Shown piece after piece: positions 52,994 through 62,369 of a stretch of DNA of 64,000 nt. The stretch is from a bacterium (GTDB lineage Bacteria; Hydrothermota; Tepidihabitantia; SM23-42; JAOAFX01): NCBI GenBank assembly GCA_036382775.1, contig DASVHD010000038.1, positions 1 through 64,000 on the forward strand, written 5' to 3'. Below the pieces are notes generated by a model, which worked only from the letters and a program-made list of their open reading frames with translations, had not been told where the DNA came from and made no database searches. Positions within the stretch are counted from its first letter, which is position 1. Each line of letters begins with the position of its first letter. The position numbers and the translations under genes are program-made.

Positions 52994-54382
52994 TTAAAGT
53001 AAATTCTTTTGTTTAAATCTTGTGATCCTGCCAAGTAGCGTTTTATACGATACGCCAAGCCGGCGGGCAGCTTCCGACTTGTTGCCGCTGGTCTGCTCGA
53101 GCGTTTTCTTGATCAGCTGGGCTTCGGCCATTTCCCGTCCAAAAGCGCCGGCGTTCTTCAATCCCTTATCCTGCTTGAGGTAATCAGTCACGTCACTCCC
53201 GGACAAGCCGGTCTTTGATTCGGGTAAAAGTATGTGTTCGGGCCCGATCGCCGGACTCGTACCGGCCAGGATATTGGCCCGCTCGATCGTGTTCTCCAGC
53301 TCGCGGATATTGCCGGGCCAGTCGTATCTTGCCAGTTTTTCCAGGGCTTTAGTCGTCAGTTTTTTCCCGGACGGCCTGACATCGATCTTTTTTAAGACCG
53401 CGTCCACGAGCGCCGGGATGTCGTCTATCCGCTCGCGCAGCGGCGGCAGTGTGATCGGAAACACGCTCAGGCGGTAGTACAGGTCTTCGCGAAATCTTTT
53501 CTCTTTGACGAGCCCGGTCAAGTTTTGGTTGCTCGCGGCGATGATCCTCACGTCGGACTTGATCGAAACGGTCCCGCCCAGGCGTTCAAAGGTCTTTTCC
53601 TGCAGGACCCTCAGGATCTTCGCCTGCAGATCCAGGTCCAGGTCGCCGATCTCGTCCAAAAAGATCGTGCCCCGGTGCGCCAGCTCGAACTTCCCCATTT
53701 TTCTGGCAACGGCGCCGGTAAACGCGCCCTTTTCCGAACCGAAAAGCTCGTTCTCGATGAGCTCGCGCGGTATCGCCGCGCAGTTGATGGCTACGAACGG
53801 TTCCTGTTTCCGCGGCGAGAGCTCGTGGCACGCTCGGGCGAACAATTCCTTGCCCGTGCCCGAATCACCCAGAATCAAGACCGTGGTATCGGTCCCCGCC
53901 ACCTTCTTTAAAAGCTCCAGCGATTTTCTGATCGCCGCGCTCCGGCCGACGATCTCAGGCATGCCCAGTACGCGGCTCATTGCGTCCTTCAAAAGGATAT
54001 TTTCGTGGCGGCACCGCTGTTCCTCCAGCAGCTTGTTCAGCAGGGTGATCAGCTGTTCCACGTCGAAAGGTTTAGTCAGGAAATCGCAGGCGCCGAGCTT
54101 CATCGCCTCCACGGCGCGCTCGATCGAACCGAACGCGGTCATCATGACGTATTTCGTGTCGTTTTCCGTATCGATCTTTTTCATCTCGCGCAGTAAGTCG
54201 ATGCCGTCGATGTCGGGCAATCGCAGGTCCAGCAGGCAGACATCGAACCGTTCTTTTTTAAAAACCTGCAGGGCTTCGCGGCCGGTTTTCACGTGCAAAG
54301 CCGTGATCCGCGCGTCGTCCAGGCTTAGCTTTAAAGTCTCTCCGAAACTCTGCTTGTCCTCTACGATCAAGACGTCGGACAT
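52994..54382 (-). CDS. NtrC-family sigma54-dependent response regulator
   Basis: The 462-residue product has a receiver domain with phosphoacceptor Asp52 (CLLDLRLPD), Thr82 and Lys104, a sigma54-interacting AAA+ domain (GDSGTGKE near 173, GAFTGA near 222, LFLDEIGD) and a Fis-type HTH at 425-458 (NKSEAARRLGVSYKTLLGRI). When phosphorylated it should activate RpoN promoters. No histidine kinase is in the window. It is the last gene of the apparent GYD-thiC-MCP unit, 84 bases behind the MCP; no clear Shine-Dalgarno is seen. Confidence 0.93.
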   Translation of the reverse strand: MSDVLIVEDKQSFGETLKLSLDDARITALHVKTGREALQVFKKERFDVCLLDLRLPDIDGIDLLREMKKIDTENDTKYVMMTAFGSIERAVEAMKLGACDFLTKPFDVEQLITLLNKLLEEQRCRHENILLKDAMSRVLGMPEIVGRSAAIRKSLELLKKVAGTDTTVLILGDSGTGKELFARACHELSPRKQEPFVAINCAAIPRELIENELFGSEKGAFTGAVARKMGKFELAHRGTIFLDEIGDLDLDLQAKILRVLQEKTFERLGGTVSIKSDVRIIAASNQNLTGLVKEKRFREDLYYRLSVFPITLPPLRERIDDIPALVDAVLKKIDVRPSGKKLTTKALEKLARYDWPGNIRELENTIERANILAGTSPAIGPEHILLPESKTGLSGSDVTDYLKQDKGLKNAGAFGREMAEAQLIKKTLEQTSGNKSEAARRLGVSYKTLLGRITRFKQKNLL

Positions 54383-54466
54383 GATAGCTATCAGGGGCTA
54401 AGGTTTGGATGCCGGAAACGTGAAATTAGACATTTGTTGCCTTTGATCAAGTCAATCCCCTGGCGA

Positions 54467-56074
54467 TCAATCGGTCTTGCCGCGGTCGCCCAGGTTGATG
54501 GATTTGACCGTGTCTTTGAGTTTATTGGAGACCGCCACCAGTTCCTCGCTTGTCGCCGAGAACTGCTGGGTCGCGGCCGACTGTTCCTCGAGCGATGTCA
54601 GCACTTCCTCGGCCGCGGCCGAGTTGTCCTTGGAGATCGTGTGCGACCGCTCGACCTGCCCGATGATATTGGTGATCTCTTTCTCCTCGCGCGAGATTAT
54701 CTCCTTGATGTTCTTGATCGCCGTGTTAAGTTCCAGAACCTGGTTGGAGATGTTGCGCAAGGAGTCGGTGGTTGATTTGATCTCGACACTGCCGCTGGCA
54801 ATGGCGCGGTTGACCTCTTCCCCGCTCTTCATGACGATCCTTATCGATTCGGTCATCTCGTTGATTATCGAGTTGATCTCGCTCGCCGAGGCCTGCGTGT
54901 TGTCCGCCAGTTTCTTGACCTCGTCGGCCACGATGGAGAATCCGCGTCCGTACTCGCCGGCGCGCGCGGCCTCGATCGAGGCATTGAGCGACAGGATGTT
55001 GATCTTCTCGGAAATGGCGTTGATCGTCTCCACGATCTTGCTGATGGTCGAAGAGATATTCTGCAGTTTGTTCATCAGGGTGATCAGCGACGAGTAGCGG
55101 TTGCCGATCAATTCGATATTCTGAACGACCACGTCGCTCTGGCTCAACGCGCTCGAGGCACGCTTGGAGACGTTGAGCGACGATTCCTCGATCTTCTTCA
55201 CGTTGTTCACGACCTCAAAGCTGATCTCGCTCAGGGACTTGCCAACCTGGATCGTGCGGTCGAGTTCGCTGTACTGCTCAGTCGTCCCCTGGGTCATGCC
55301 TTGCGTGGTCTGGACGATGTTCGTGATCGACGTCGACATCTCGTTGGCGGTTCTTGCCATCTGCTCGCTCATGTCGGACAAGGTCTTGGTGGTCTCGATT
55401 ATCAGCCGTATCAGACCGGTCTGAGATTCGACCAGCTTGTTGACGCTGCCGCCAAGGAATGCGATCTCATCCCTTTCCGTGTCCTTGACGACCACGCTAT
55501 AGTCACCCTGTTCGGCCAGGCCTATCAGGCGCCGGATATTCTGGATTCTTTTTAAATTCTTGTCAAAATCCATGATCAGCATCAGCGTGATGAACGTGAA
55601 GAACAGCAGTTTAACAAGCTCCAGTCCGATGTTCATATCCGGGTACAACCCCCGGGTCGCGAAGATCATAACGCAGTAGGAAACATCGACCAGGATGACC
55701 GCGTAGAGCCCTTGACTTATCCCCAGCAGGACCGCTGGATGAAAAACAATATAAAAATAGATCAGAAAGAACGGGATCCGGATCACCGGGTTGACAAAAC
55801 CCAGGGCAATGGTCAGAGCCAGGGTCGTGGTCGTCGTTACCAAGTAGGGCATCACCCATGAGATGACGTTCTTCCGGCACAAAAAGTAAATGATGACCCC
55901 GAATACAAGCACGATCCCCGCGATCAGCGGCGGTTGCCAGGAAACCGCGAGAAATTTAAAAATATTTCCCAGTATAAAAACGACCTCGATCACAACGCAA
56001 AAGGCGATCGTGGATATCGCGCCTTTCAATGAATAGTCCATTCCCTTAAGTCGCTGTTCTTTTATCAGATCCAT
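54467..56074 (-). CDS. Methyl-accepting chemotaxis protein without periplasmic sensor
   Basis: The 535-residue product has about six membrane helices in residues 15-180 with very short loops, so no periplasmic ligand domain; it may sense membrane state, energy or small molecules. A HAMP-like segment at about 190-245 (RLIGLAEQGDYSVVVKDTERDEI) is followed by the MCP signalling domain with the hairpin tip motif IEAARAGEYGRGFSIVADEVKKLA at about 365-390 and methylation-type helices. AAGGAGGAG precedes the ATG, 18 bases after thiC. No che genes are in the window. Confidence 0.9.
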   Translation of the reverse strand: MDLIKEQRLKGMDYSLKGAISTIAFCVVIEVVFILGNIFKFLAVSWQPPLIAGIVLVFGVIIYFLCRKNVISWVMPYLVTTTTTLALTIALGFVNPVIRIPFFLIYFYIVFHPAVLLGISQGLYAVILVDVSYCVMIFATRGLYPDMNIGLELVKLLFFTFITLMLIMDFDKNLKRIQNIRRLIGLAEQGDYSVVVKDTERDEIAFLGGSVNKLVESQTGLIRLIIETTKTLSDMSEQMARTANEMSTSITNIVQTTQGMTQGTTEQYSELDRTIQVGKSLSEISFEVVNNVKKIEESSLNVSKRASSALSQSDVVVQNIELIGNRYSSLITLMNKLQNISSTISKIVETINAISEKINILSLNASIEAARAGEYGRGFSIVADEVKKLADNTQASASEINSIINEMTESIRIVMKSGEEVNRAIASGSVEIKSTTDSLRNISNQVLELNTAIKNIKEIISREEKEITNIIGQVERSHTISKDNSAAAEEVLTSLEEQSAATQQFSATSEELVAVSNKLKDTVKSINLGDRGKTD

Positions 56075-56092
56075 CGCTCCTCCTTAACAGAA

Positions 56093-57361
56093 CTAATTTT
56101 TCTCAAATACTTCTCTGGTTTTTTTCATGGCGCAGAACTCGCCACACATGGTGCACGTGAAAGCAGTTCTGGAACGCCGGCGTTTGAAAATTTTCCGCGC
56201 CCGAACCGGATCGATCAACAGTTTGAGCATCTTTCGCCAATCCAGGTTATAACGGGCTTTAGAAAGCTCAAGGTCCTGCTGACGTGCGTTGCCCACGCCC
56301 TTACCGATATCCGCGGCATGGGCGGCAAGACGCATCGCCATGACGCCCTCCCTCACTTCTTCGACATTGGGTAAACCAAGGTGCTCGGCCGGTGTCACGT
56401 AGCACAAGAAATCCGCGCCATAATATGCCGCCATCGCGCCGCCGATCGCGGCTACGATATGGTCGTAGCCGGCGCCGATATCGGTCACCAGCGGACCAAG
56501 GACGTAGAACGGCGCGCCGTCGCACACGGTCTTTTCCAGCATGATGTTCGCCTCGATCTCATGGATGGGCACATGCCCGGGCCCTTCGACCATCGCGGCG
56601 ACGCCCGCGGCGCGCGCGCGCTTTACCAGTTCGCCGATCACCACCAGCTCCTTCACCTGATATTCGTCCGTGGCGTCAATGATCGTGCCGGGACGCAGCC
56701 CGTCACCCAGGCTCAGGGCGGCCGAGTATTTTTTCGCCAATGCGAGCAGGCGGTCATAATGCTCAAAAAGCGGGTTTTCCCTGCGGTTGTATCCCATCCA
56801 TTCGATTGTCATGGAACCGCCACGGCTCACGACCCCGCACAAGCGCTTGCGCCTGTTCATGCCCTGGACGCTGCGGCGCGTGACCCCGCAGTGCACTGTG
56901 ACAAAATCCACTCCGTCATCGAGATGCTCCTCGATGACGTCGAATATTTCATCGACCGAAGCCTGCGTGAACGGTTTATTTCTTTTGCGCATGTGAAGCG
57001 CGACCTCATAGATAGGCACGGTCCCGACCGGTATCGGCGAATCCTTCAGGATCTCTTTTCTGATCTGGCGCGTGTTGCCGCCGGTTGAAAGATCCATGAC
57101 CGTGTCCGCGCCGGCCGCCACGCATGCTTTTAGTTTTTTGAGTTCATAGGACGGTTTGGCCAGATCCGGTGATGTGCCGATATTGGCATTGACCTTGGTG
57201 ATAAGTCCCTGGCCGATCGCGACGGGCTCGATCCGGCGTTTCCTATTTTTTAAAATAATGATGGTGCCGTTTGCCAGACCTTTTTTAATGTGCTGGACCG
57301 ACACGAATTCGGCCTTTGCGATCCGGGCCATTTCCGTTTTGCTTATCATCCCCGTATCCAC
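56093..57361 (-). CDS. thiC: Phosphomethylpyrimidine synthase ThiC
   Basis: A 422-residue radical-SAM enzyme that converts AIR to HMP phosphate in thiamine synthesis. Hallmarks are KVNANIGTSPD, DLSTGGNTRQIRK, PVGTVPIYE, FVTVHCGVTRR, SRGGSM, EGPGHVPIHE and the zinc and active-site His segments. The C-terminal cluster motif is CTMCGEFC (C-x2-C-x3-C), the form I associate with short ThiC proteins; the long enterobacterial type has C-x2-C-x4-C. No other thiamine gene is in the window and no TPP riboswitch was recognised upstream. A GYD-like small protein gene precedes it by 97 bases. Confidence 0.95.
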   Translation of the reverse strand: MDTGMISKTEMARIAKAEFVSVQHIKKGLANGTIIILKNRKRRIEPVAIGQGLITKVNANIGTSPDLAKPSYELKKLKACVAAGADTVMDLSTGGNTRQIRKEILKDSPIPVGTVPIYEVALHMRKRNKPFTQASVDEIFDVIEEHLDDGVDFVTVHCGVTRRSVQGMNRRKRLCGVVSRGGSMTIEWMGYNRRENPLFEHYDRLLALAKKYSAALSLGDGLRPGTIIDATDEYQVKELVVIGELVKRARAAGVAAMVEGPGHVPIHEIEANIMLEKTVCDGAPFYVLGPLVTDIGAGYDHIVAAIGGAMAAYYGADFLCYVTPAEHLGLPNVEEVREGVMAMRLAAHAADIGKGVGNARQQDLELSKARYNLDWRKMLKLLIDPVRARKIFKRRRSRTAFTCTMCGEFCAMKKTREVFEKN

Positions 57362-57458
57362 TTATCCCCTAATCCCCGCATCTTTTTCATCCCATCATCC
57401 CCGCTTCTCTGCTTCTCTTCATCCCTTCATCCCCTCATCTCCATATCCCCGCTTTTCA

Positions 57459-57707
57459 TTACCTCGCCGGCACATCGACCAGCACAGCCAATGATGTCTT
57501 GGGAACCGCGACCGGCACGAATTTCAGGATGAAGCTCATTGCGGTTTCCTCGTCCGGGGCTTCAAAGATCACAATATAATCAGGTTTACCGAATAAACTC
57601 AGGATCTCTTTGATCTTGACCTGATCCGGGAACTTCATTTTGTTCACGATCTTGCGTACTTCATCACCCTTGCCAGGGATCACGTCGAGCGTGGTCACAA
57701 AGGTCAT
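57459..57707 (-). CDS. GYD/Lrp-ligand-domain-like small protein
   Basis: An 82-residue ferredoxin-like alpha/beta protein with FVTTLDVIPGKGDEVRKIVN, IKEILSLFGKPDYIVIFEAPDEETAMSFIL, the arrangement of the GYD family and of stand-alone Lrp/AsnC ligand-binding domains. AAGGAGGAGGTCTG precedes the ATG. It heads the thiC-MCP-NtrC row. Role unknown; these domains bind small molecules and form oligomers. The 97-base gap to thiC is C-rich low-complexity DNA (CATCCC words). Confidence 0.75.
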   Translation of the reverse strand: MTFVTTLDVIPGKGDEVRKIVNKMKFPDQVKIKEILSLFGKPDYIVIFEAPDEETAMSFILKFVPVAVPKTSLAVLVDVPAR

Positions 57708-57738
57708 CAGACCTCCTCCTTATCCCCCTCTCCTTTTT

Positions 57739-57776
57739 CCTCCCCCTCGAGGGAGAAGGATAGAGGTAGGGGTGAT
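57739..57776. repeat. CCCCTCGAGGGAGAAGG-type dispersed repeat
   Basis: CCTCCCCCTCGAGGGAG ... AGGTAGGGGTGA, related to 42833-42875. Behind it to 58120 there is no gene: the stretch has GTTAATAT..GTTAATAGCGTTAATGGCG words and a TA-rich tandem patch (ACATATGTACATATGTGCAT) at about 57978-58005. Confidence 0.55.
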
Positions 57777-58120
57777 CGTTAAGCTCGTTAATATTGTTAA
57801 TAGCGTTAATGGCGTTTGGAGCGTTAAAAATGTAATTAGCGTTTTAAACGACATTTCCATTGCCGTATTATATACCAAATGGATTTTTTGTCAACCGCAT
57901 TCCTTAAAAAAAGAGTAATTATGTAATTATGTTAATATGTAATTGAAAGATTAAGCAATGGGTAAATATATACATATATACATATGTACATATGTGCATA
58001 TGTAGTTTTGTTAATAACATAATTACAAAGTAACATAATAACGAAACGGGGATCAGTTATCCTGACCCCCGTGCTTATACTACTGCTGTCGGTTTATTGA
58101 TTTAAAACTGATCGCCGCCT

Positions 58121-58594
58121 TTAATCGTACTTCATTTCGAATTTTTCTCTATTAATGATCATCTTGCGATGGGAGTTTTTCATCTTCTCCCTTTGTTCCG
58201 GCGTTAATATGGAATGGATCCCGAGTTTTTTATCGATATCAGTCTGCTTTATCTTCCATTCAAGATCGTTTATTTCCTTGGCGATCTTCATGACCTTCGC
58301 GCGATCAGGATTGTCCTTTTTCATCTCGGTCCGAAAGTCGATCTGCTTTAATTCGATCTCGGCCTTGATCGGGATTATGGCCTTTTGCGCCTCGACCTGA
58401 GCAGCTTCCATGCTTTCTTTTTGTTCCGCGGTCAGATCAAGCGTTTCACACATGCGCATGAGCTCTTTTTCAACACCCATCCCTCTCTCCACTCCAGGCG
58501 GTGGCGGCATGTCCGGCGGCGGCGGCGGTTCCTGTGCGAAACCCGCGATTGCCGTCAAGCTCATGACCACCATGCAGAAAATCAGTTGCCTCAT
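58121..58594 (-). CDS. Spy/CpxP-like periplasmic protein
   Basis: The 157-residue product has a signal peptide ending at GFAQ, a proline-rich linker (EPPPPPDMPPPPG) and a helical body with the two LTxxQ-type motifs LDLTAEQKESM (about 52) and SILTPEQREKM (about 128). Spy and CpxP are periplasmic chaperone or stress-sensing proteins; here the spacing of the motifs fits. AAGGAGGCAACA lies upstream of the ATG. Confidence 0.85.
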   Translation of the reverse strand: MRQLIFCMVVMSLTAIAGFAQEPPPPPDMPPPPGVERGMGVEKELMRMCETLDLTAEQKESMEAAQVEAQKAIIPIKAEIELKQIDFRTEMKKDNPDRAKVMKIAKEINDLEWKIKQTDIDKKLGIHSILTPEQREKMKNSHRKMIINREKFEMKYD

Positions 58595-58684
58595 TGTTGC
58601 CTCCTTCTGTAGATATGACGAATTGACCGGACAAAAGGTTTAATATTGATCTGCCTGATCCATCTTAAAGACAAATCCCCCTTT

Positions 58685-58702
58685 CCCCCTTTTTTAAGGG
58701 GG
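58685..58702 (-). terminator. CCCCCTT/AAGGGGG hairpin
   Basis: CCCCCTTTTTTAAGGGGG forms a 7-bp stem behind the stop of the cyclophilin gene (minus strand). A longer but related hairpin stands at 63686-63704, so the element is dispersed. Confidence 0.55.
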
Positions 58703-58737
58703 ATTAAGGGGGATTATCATTTATTTATTTGAAGTTG

Positions 58738-59295
58738 TTATTTCTCTTCGATCCAGACTTTTTCCATCACGACGTTGGTAAGGGGCCGGTCCATTGCGCC
58801 AGTCTTGATACTGCCAATTTTTTCCACGATGTCCATACCTTCCACGACCTGGCCGATAACCGTGTGTTTGTTATTAAGATGAGGCTGAGCTGCCAGGCAG
58901 ATAAAGAACTGGGAACCATTGGTATTGGCACCGGCATTCGCCATTGACATCGTGCCTTTTAAATGATTCATGTTCGGCGTGAACTCATCATCCACGCTGT
59001 AACCGGGGTCACCGCTTCCATTACCAAGAGGACAGCCGCCCTGGATCATAAAATCCTTAATGACGCGGTGGAATATCAGCCCGTCATAAAAACCCTTTTT
59101 GGTAAGACTTATGATATTTTCTACGTTTTTCGGCGCGTCGGCTGGATTCATCTTAACTACGAGCGTTCCGTAGTCTTTTACCTGGATATACATGTACGGT
59201 GTTTTCGGCGTAATATCCACGGGCGTCTCCACTTTCTCAGTCCTGGTGCCCCCGCATGCCAGGAGCAGCAATCCAGCAAGGACAATATATTTCAT
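58738..59295 (-). CDS. Cyclophilin-type peptidyl-prolyl isomerase, lipoprotein
   Basis: The 185-residue product begins with a lipoprotein signal (LLLLACGG), then residues about 35-183 form a cyclophilin domain: FYDGLIFHRVIKDFMIQGGCP (active-site Arg, Phe, Gln), GTMSMANAG, GSQFFI and HTVIGQVVEGMD. It folds secreted proteins by proline isomerisation at the membrane. AGGAGGC precedes the ATG. It shares a divergent promoter region with rpsA. Confidence 0.93.
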   Translation of the reverse strand: MKYIVLAGLLLLACGGTRTEKVETPVDITPKTPYMYIQVKDYGTLVVKMNPADAPKNVENIISLTKKGFYDGLIFHRVIKDFMIQGGCPLGNGSGDPGYSVDDEFTPNMNHLKGTMSMANAGANTNGSQFFICLAAQPHLNNKHTVIGQVVEGMDIVEKIGSIKTGAMDRPLTNVVMEKVWIEEK

Positions 59296-59326
59296 TATGC
59301 CTCCTTTGAATGCTTGTCATCTCCCA

Positions 59327-59354
59327 ATTATATATAATTCCTTTCAAAAGTCAA
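59327..59354 (-). promoter_or_regulatory. Sigma70-type promoter of cyclophilin gene
   Basis: TTGACT at 59354-59349 and TATAAT at 59332-59327, spacing 16, back to back with the rpsA promoter. Confidence 0.7.
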
Positions 59355-59382
59355 ATGCTTCGGTCGTGAAGTCATGGCTGCC

Positions 59383-59411
59383 TTGACATCAGGCATTGAA
59401 TTAGATATAAT
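59383..59411 (+). promoter_or_regulatory. Consensus sigma70 promoter of rpsA
   Basis: TTGACA at 59383-59388 and TATAAT at 59406-59411 with 17 bases between, the exact consensus, fitting a highly expressed ribosomal gene. Transcription would start near 59418. Confidence 0.85.
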
Positions 59412-59420
59412 TCGGTCTTC

Positions 59421-59443
59421 GGAATTTGCCAAAGGCGAATTCC
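59421..59443 (+). promoter_or_regulatory. Leader hairpin next to rpsA ribosome site
   Basis: GGAATTTGCC pairs with GGCGAATTCC (one wobble) around AAA, immediately followed by AAGGAGG. At the extreme 5' end of the predicted mRNA, it could be the site of S1 autoregulation or protect the mRNA. Confidence 0.55.
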
Positions 59444-59459
59444 AAGGAGGACTTATCGG

Positions 59460-61202
59460 ATGGAGAACCATACTAATGAGCAGATCAGCAAGATGTTGGA
59501 ATCGTCGTTCGTCACACCCAAAGAAGGTGACATTGTAAAAGCCACGATCATAAAGCGTTCAAAGAACGGAGTTCTGCTAAACCTTGGGTTGAAAGCCGAA
59601 GGTTTTTTACCTTTTGAAGAATTTACGGTCCCCGCGGACGCGGTGGAAAGCAAAGAAGTTTTTGTTTTTCTCGAAGCGTATGAAGACCGGGATGGATTTC
59701 CCGTTATCTCAAAGAAAAAAGCGGATTTCCAGCTTGCCTGGGATAAGATCCGCCACCTGTACGAGAACGGCGAGCTTACCATGGCAACGGTCCGTAAACG
59801 GATCAAGGGCGGTTTCGCGGTCGACCTGCTTGGCGTCGAGGCGTTCCTGCCCAGCTCTCAGATAGAATTTAAGGCGCAGTCTGAGCCCGATGCGATGCTG
59901 GGCCAGACCGTCGGGGTCAAGATCGTCAAGATCAACATGATGCGCAAGAATATCGTGGTCTCCCGGCGCATGGCGATGGAAGAAGAACAGGAAAAAAGCC
60001 GGAAGAAGATCTTCAGCAAAGTTAAGTCCGGCGACATCATCGATGGCACGGTCCGCAACCTCACCGACTACGGTGCCTTCATCGACATCGGCGGTGTGGA
60101 CGCGCTCCTGCACATCAGCGATCTTTCATGGGTCAAGGTGACCCATCCCGGCGAGATCGTAAAGGTCAACGACCGCATCAAGGTCAAAGTACTTCTTATG
60201 GATAAAGCCACGGGCAGGATCTCGGTCGGCCTTAAGCAGCTTTCGCCGCACCCGTGGGAAGCGATCGAGAACAAATACCCGACCGGCACCAAGATCAAGG
60301 GCAGAGTGACCAAGGTCGTAGACTACGGCGCATTCGTGGAACTCGAGAAAGACGTCGAGGGGTTCGTTCATGTCTCCGAAATATCATGGTCAAAGGACGT
60401 CACTGTTCCCGGCGAAATGCTCAAGGTCGGTGATGTAGTCGAAGCCGTGATCCTTTCAGTGGACCGTGAAGAACGCAAGATCTTCCTGGGTATGAAACAG
60501 ACCCAGCCTGATCCCTGGTCCATGGTTGAAGAGATGTTCCAGGTCGGACAGAAAGTCACCGCCAAAGTCACGAATCTTAAGGATTTTGGCGCGTTCGTGC
60601 GCCTGCCCGACGGCATCGAGGGACTGATCCATGTCAATGACTTCTTCTGGGACAAGAAAGTCAAAAAAGCGTCGGATTACCTGAAAAAGGGACAGCGCGT
60701 GGAAGCGGTGATCCGCTCGATCGACCGGAAAAACCGAAAGATCTCGCTGAGCATCAAGCATACCAAGGAAGACCCATTCACGAAATTCGCGGAAAAATTC
60801 ACCGAGGGCGCAAAGACCACGGGTAAGGTCAGCGATATCCTACCCAAGGGCCTGCGCGTCATCCTGGAAGATGGCCTGGAGGAATTCATTCCCTCCAAGT
60901 ATCTCGGCCGGCGGACCAAGAAACCCAAGGATAATTACAAGCTGGGCGAAGAGATCGAAGTCACCATTAAAAAGATCAATCCGAAACTGCGCCGCATCAT
61001 TCTCAGCGAGAAAGAGCCGGTAAAGGCCGCGCCCAGGAAAAAGGACGAATCGGTAAAGCAGTTCACCGAAAAGTACGATAAGTTCACGATCGCCGACATC
61101 ATCGGCGCCCAGAAACTCGAGGAAGAAAAAGAAGAACCCGAGGAAGAAGACACCGAACAGGAAGAGCAAGATACAGAAGAAGAAAATCAGGAAGAAAAAT
61201 AA
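59460..61202 (+). CDS. rpsA: 30S ribosomal protein S1
   Basis: A 580-residue protein with six S1 RNA-binding domains: starts near residues 20 (PKEGDIVKATII), 100 (LTMATVRKRIKGG), 187 (GDIIDGTVRNLTDYGAFIDI), 273 (TKIKGRVTKVVDYGAFVEL), 360 (QKVTAKVTNLKDFGAF) and 446 (AKTTGKVSDILPKG). A very acidic tail (about 545-580) closes it. It helps recruit mRNA to the ribosome. AAGGAGG sits 9 bases before the ATG. mtaB and miaB follow without room for a separate promoter, so all three share a transcript. Confidence 0.95.
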   Translation: MENHTNEQISKMLESSFVTPKEGDIVKATIIKRSKNGVLLNLGLKAEGFLPFEEFTVPADAVESKEVFVFLEAYEDRDGFPVISKKKADFQLAWDKIRHLYENGELTMATVRKRIKGGFAVDLLGVEAFLPSSQIEFKAQSEPDAMLGQTVGVKIVKINMMRKNIVVSRRMAMEEEQEKSRKKIFSKVKSGDIIDGTVRNLTDYGAFIDIGGVDALLHISDLSWVKVTHPGEIVKVNDRIKVKVLLMDKATGRISVGLKQLSPHPWEAIENKYPTGTKIKGRVTKVVDYGAFVELEKDVEGFVHVSEISWSKDVTVPGEMLKVGDVVEAVILSVDREERKIFLGMKQTQPDPWSMVEEMFQVGQKVTAKVTNLKDFGAFVRLPDGIEGLIHVNDFFWDKKVKKASDYLKKGQRVEAVIRSIDRKNRKISLSIKHTKEDPFTKFAEKFTEGAKTTGKVSDILPKGLRVILEDGLEEFIPSKYLGRRTKKPKDNYKLGEEIEVTIKKINPKLRRIILSEKEPVKAAPRKKDESVKQFTEKYDKFTIADIIGAQKLEEEKEEPEEEDTEQEEQDTEEENQEEK

Positions 61203-61208
61203 CAGCGC

Positions 61209-62369
61209 TTGGCAGTACTGTATAATCTGGGCTGCAAACTGAACCAGTACGAAGGTTATTGCCTTCGCCAGAAATACGCCGGTGATGATGATGTCATCAT
61301 ACTCAATACCTGCTGCGTCACCAGAGAAGCCGAAACCAGATCGATCCGGCGCTTCAAGCACCTGGCAAGGAAATTCCCCGATAAAAAGATAATCGTCACC
61401 GGGTGCACGTGCCGGCTTTTGCCGCACGAATTCTCCAACGCCCACTTAATCATCGATAATATCCGCCGAAACGGCATTATCGACGGCATCTTTCCGCTGC
61501 CTGACCGGTCCCGCTTCTTCTTAAAGATCCAGGACGGATGCAACGGGAAATGCAGTTATTGCGTGGTCCCTTATCTTCGCGATGTGATAAGCAGCAAGCC
61601 TTTCGCGCGGATCCGGGAAGAGATCGATTGGGCTATTAAATGCGGTTTCAACGAGATCGTCCTGGTTGGCGCCAATATCGGACTTTATGGTTTGGACAGC
61701 GGTTCATCGCTGACGGCGCTGGCCCGCGAACTCGGATCGATCCCTGACCTGCCGCGGATCCGTCTTTCATCGATCGAGCCGACCTTTATCATAGCCGATC
61801 TGGTATCCGCGCTCAAAGGTCTGCCCCTGTGCCGGCATTTTCACATCCCTATACAAAGCGCCGACGACGACATCCTGCGCGTCATGAACCGGGGCTATAC
61901 GGTGCGCGAACTTGCGGAAAAGATCGAGCTGCTCGACCGGTCTTTCCCGGACGCGGGCCTGGGTGCCGATATCATCGCCGGTTTCCCGGGCGAGGATAAC
62001 GAACGCTTTAAGAACACATACCGCTTTATCCGGGAACAGCCATTCATGCATCTGCATATCTTTCCCTATTCGCCGCGGCCGGTCACCAAGGCCTACGAAC
62101 TGGGAGATCCGGTGAGCACGACTGAAAAGAAAAAGCGCCTGTGGGAGCTTAAAAACCTGATCAAGGACAAGAACAAGGTTTTTCGCCAGGCCATGCTCGG
62201 GAAGGCATACCAGGTGACCGTGGAAAGGAAAAAGGACCGCCTCTACGGATTGTCCGACACATATGTCCGCGTGCTGATCAACGAAGGCGAAGAAAAAGAT
62301 CTGCGCCTCGTGCGGATCACAAGCGTATCGGACCGCGAGACCGCGGGCGTTGTCGTTGGACATGAGTAA
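61209..62369 (+). CDS. mtaB: tRNA methylthiotransferase MtaB-like
   Basis: The 386-residue enzyme belongs to the MiaB/MtaB radical-SAM methylthiotransferases: N-terminal NLGCKLNQYE and NTCCVT, VTGC for the second cluster, radical-SAM motif CNGKCSYC at about 111-118, and a C-terminal TRAM-like domain. NLGCK-x-NQYE is the mark of the MtaB group, which converts t6A37 to ms2t6A37 in tRNA. The start is TTG 6 bases behind the rpsA stop; no ATG fits. It overlaps miaB. Confidence 0.9.
   Translation: MAVLYNLGCKLNQYEGYCLRQKYAGDDDVIILNTCCVTREAETRSIRRFKHLARKFPDKKIIVTGCTCRLLPHEFSNAHLIIDNIRRNGIIDGIFPLPDRSRFFLKIQDGCNGKCSYCVVPYLRDVISSKPFARIREEIDWAIKCGFNEIVLVGANIGLYGLDSGSSLTALARELGSIPDLPRIRLSSIEPTFIIADLVSALKGLPLCRHFHIPIQSADDDILRVMNRGYTVRELAEKIELLDRSFPDAGLGADIIAGFPGEDNERFKNTYRFIREQPFMHLHIFPYSPRPVTKAYELGDPVSTTEKKKRLWELKNLIKDKNKVFRQAMLGKAYQVTVERKKDRLYGLSDTYVRVLINEGEEKDLRLVRITSVSDRETAGVVVGHE

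Noticed and set aside
53505-54401. Open frame of 298 codons opposite to the NtrC-type gene
   Set aside because: Mirror of a GC-rich coding gene; Ser/Arg-rich composition, no domain.
56381-57088. Open frame of 235 codons opposite to thiC
   Set aside because: Shadow of thiC on the other strand; His/Asp/Arg-rich without family.
57978-58005. TA-rich tandem patch as possible CRISPR or origin
   Set aside because: Units of about 8 bases without spacers; no CRISPR geometry, no DnaA boxes recognised.
60840-61445. 201-codon frame opposite to the end of rpsA
   Set aside because: Phe/Leu-rich complement of the acidic rpsA tail.
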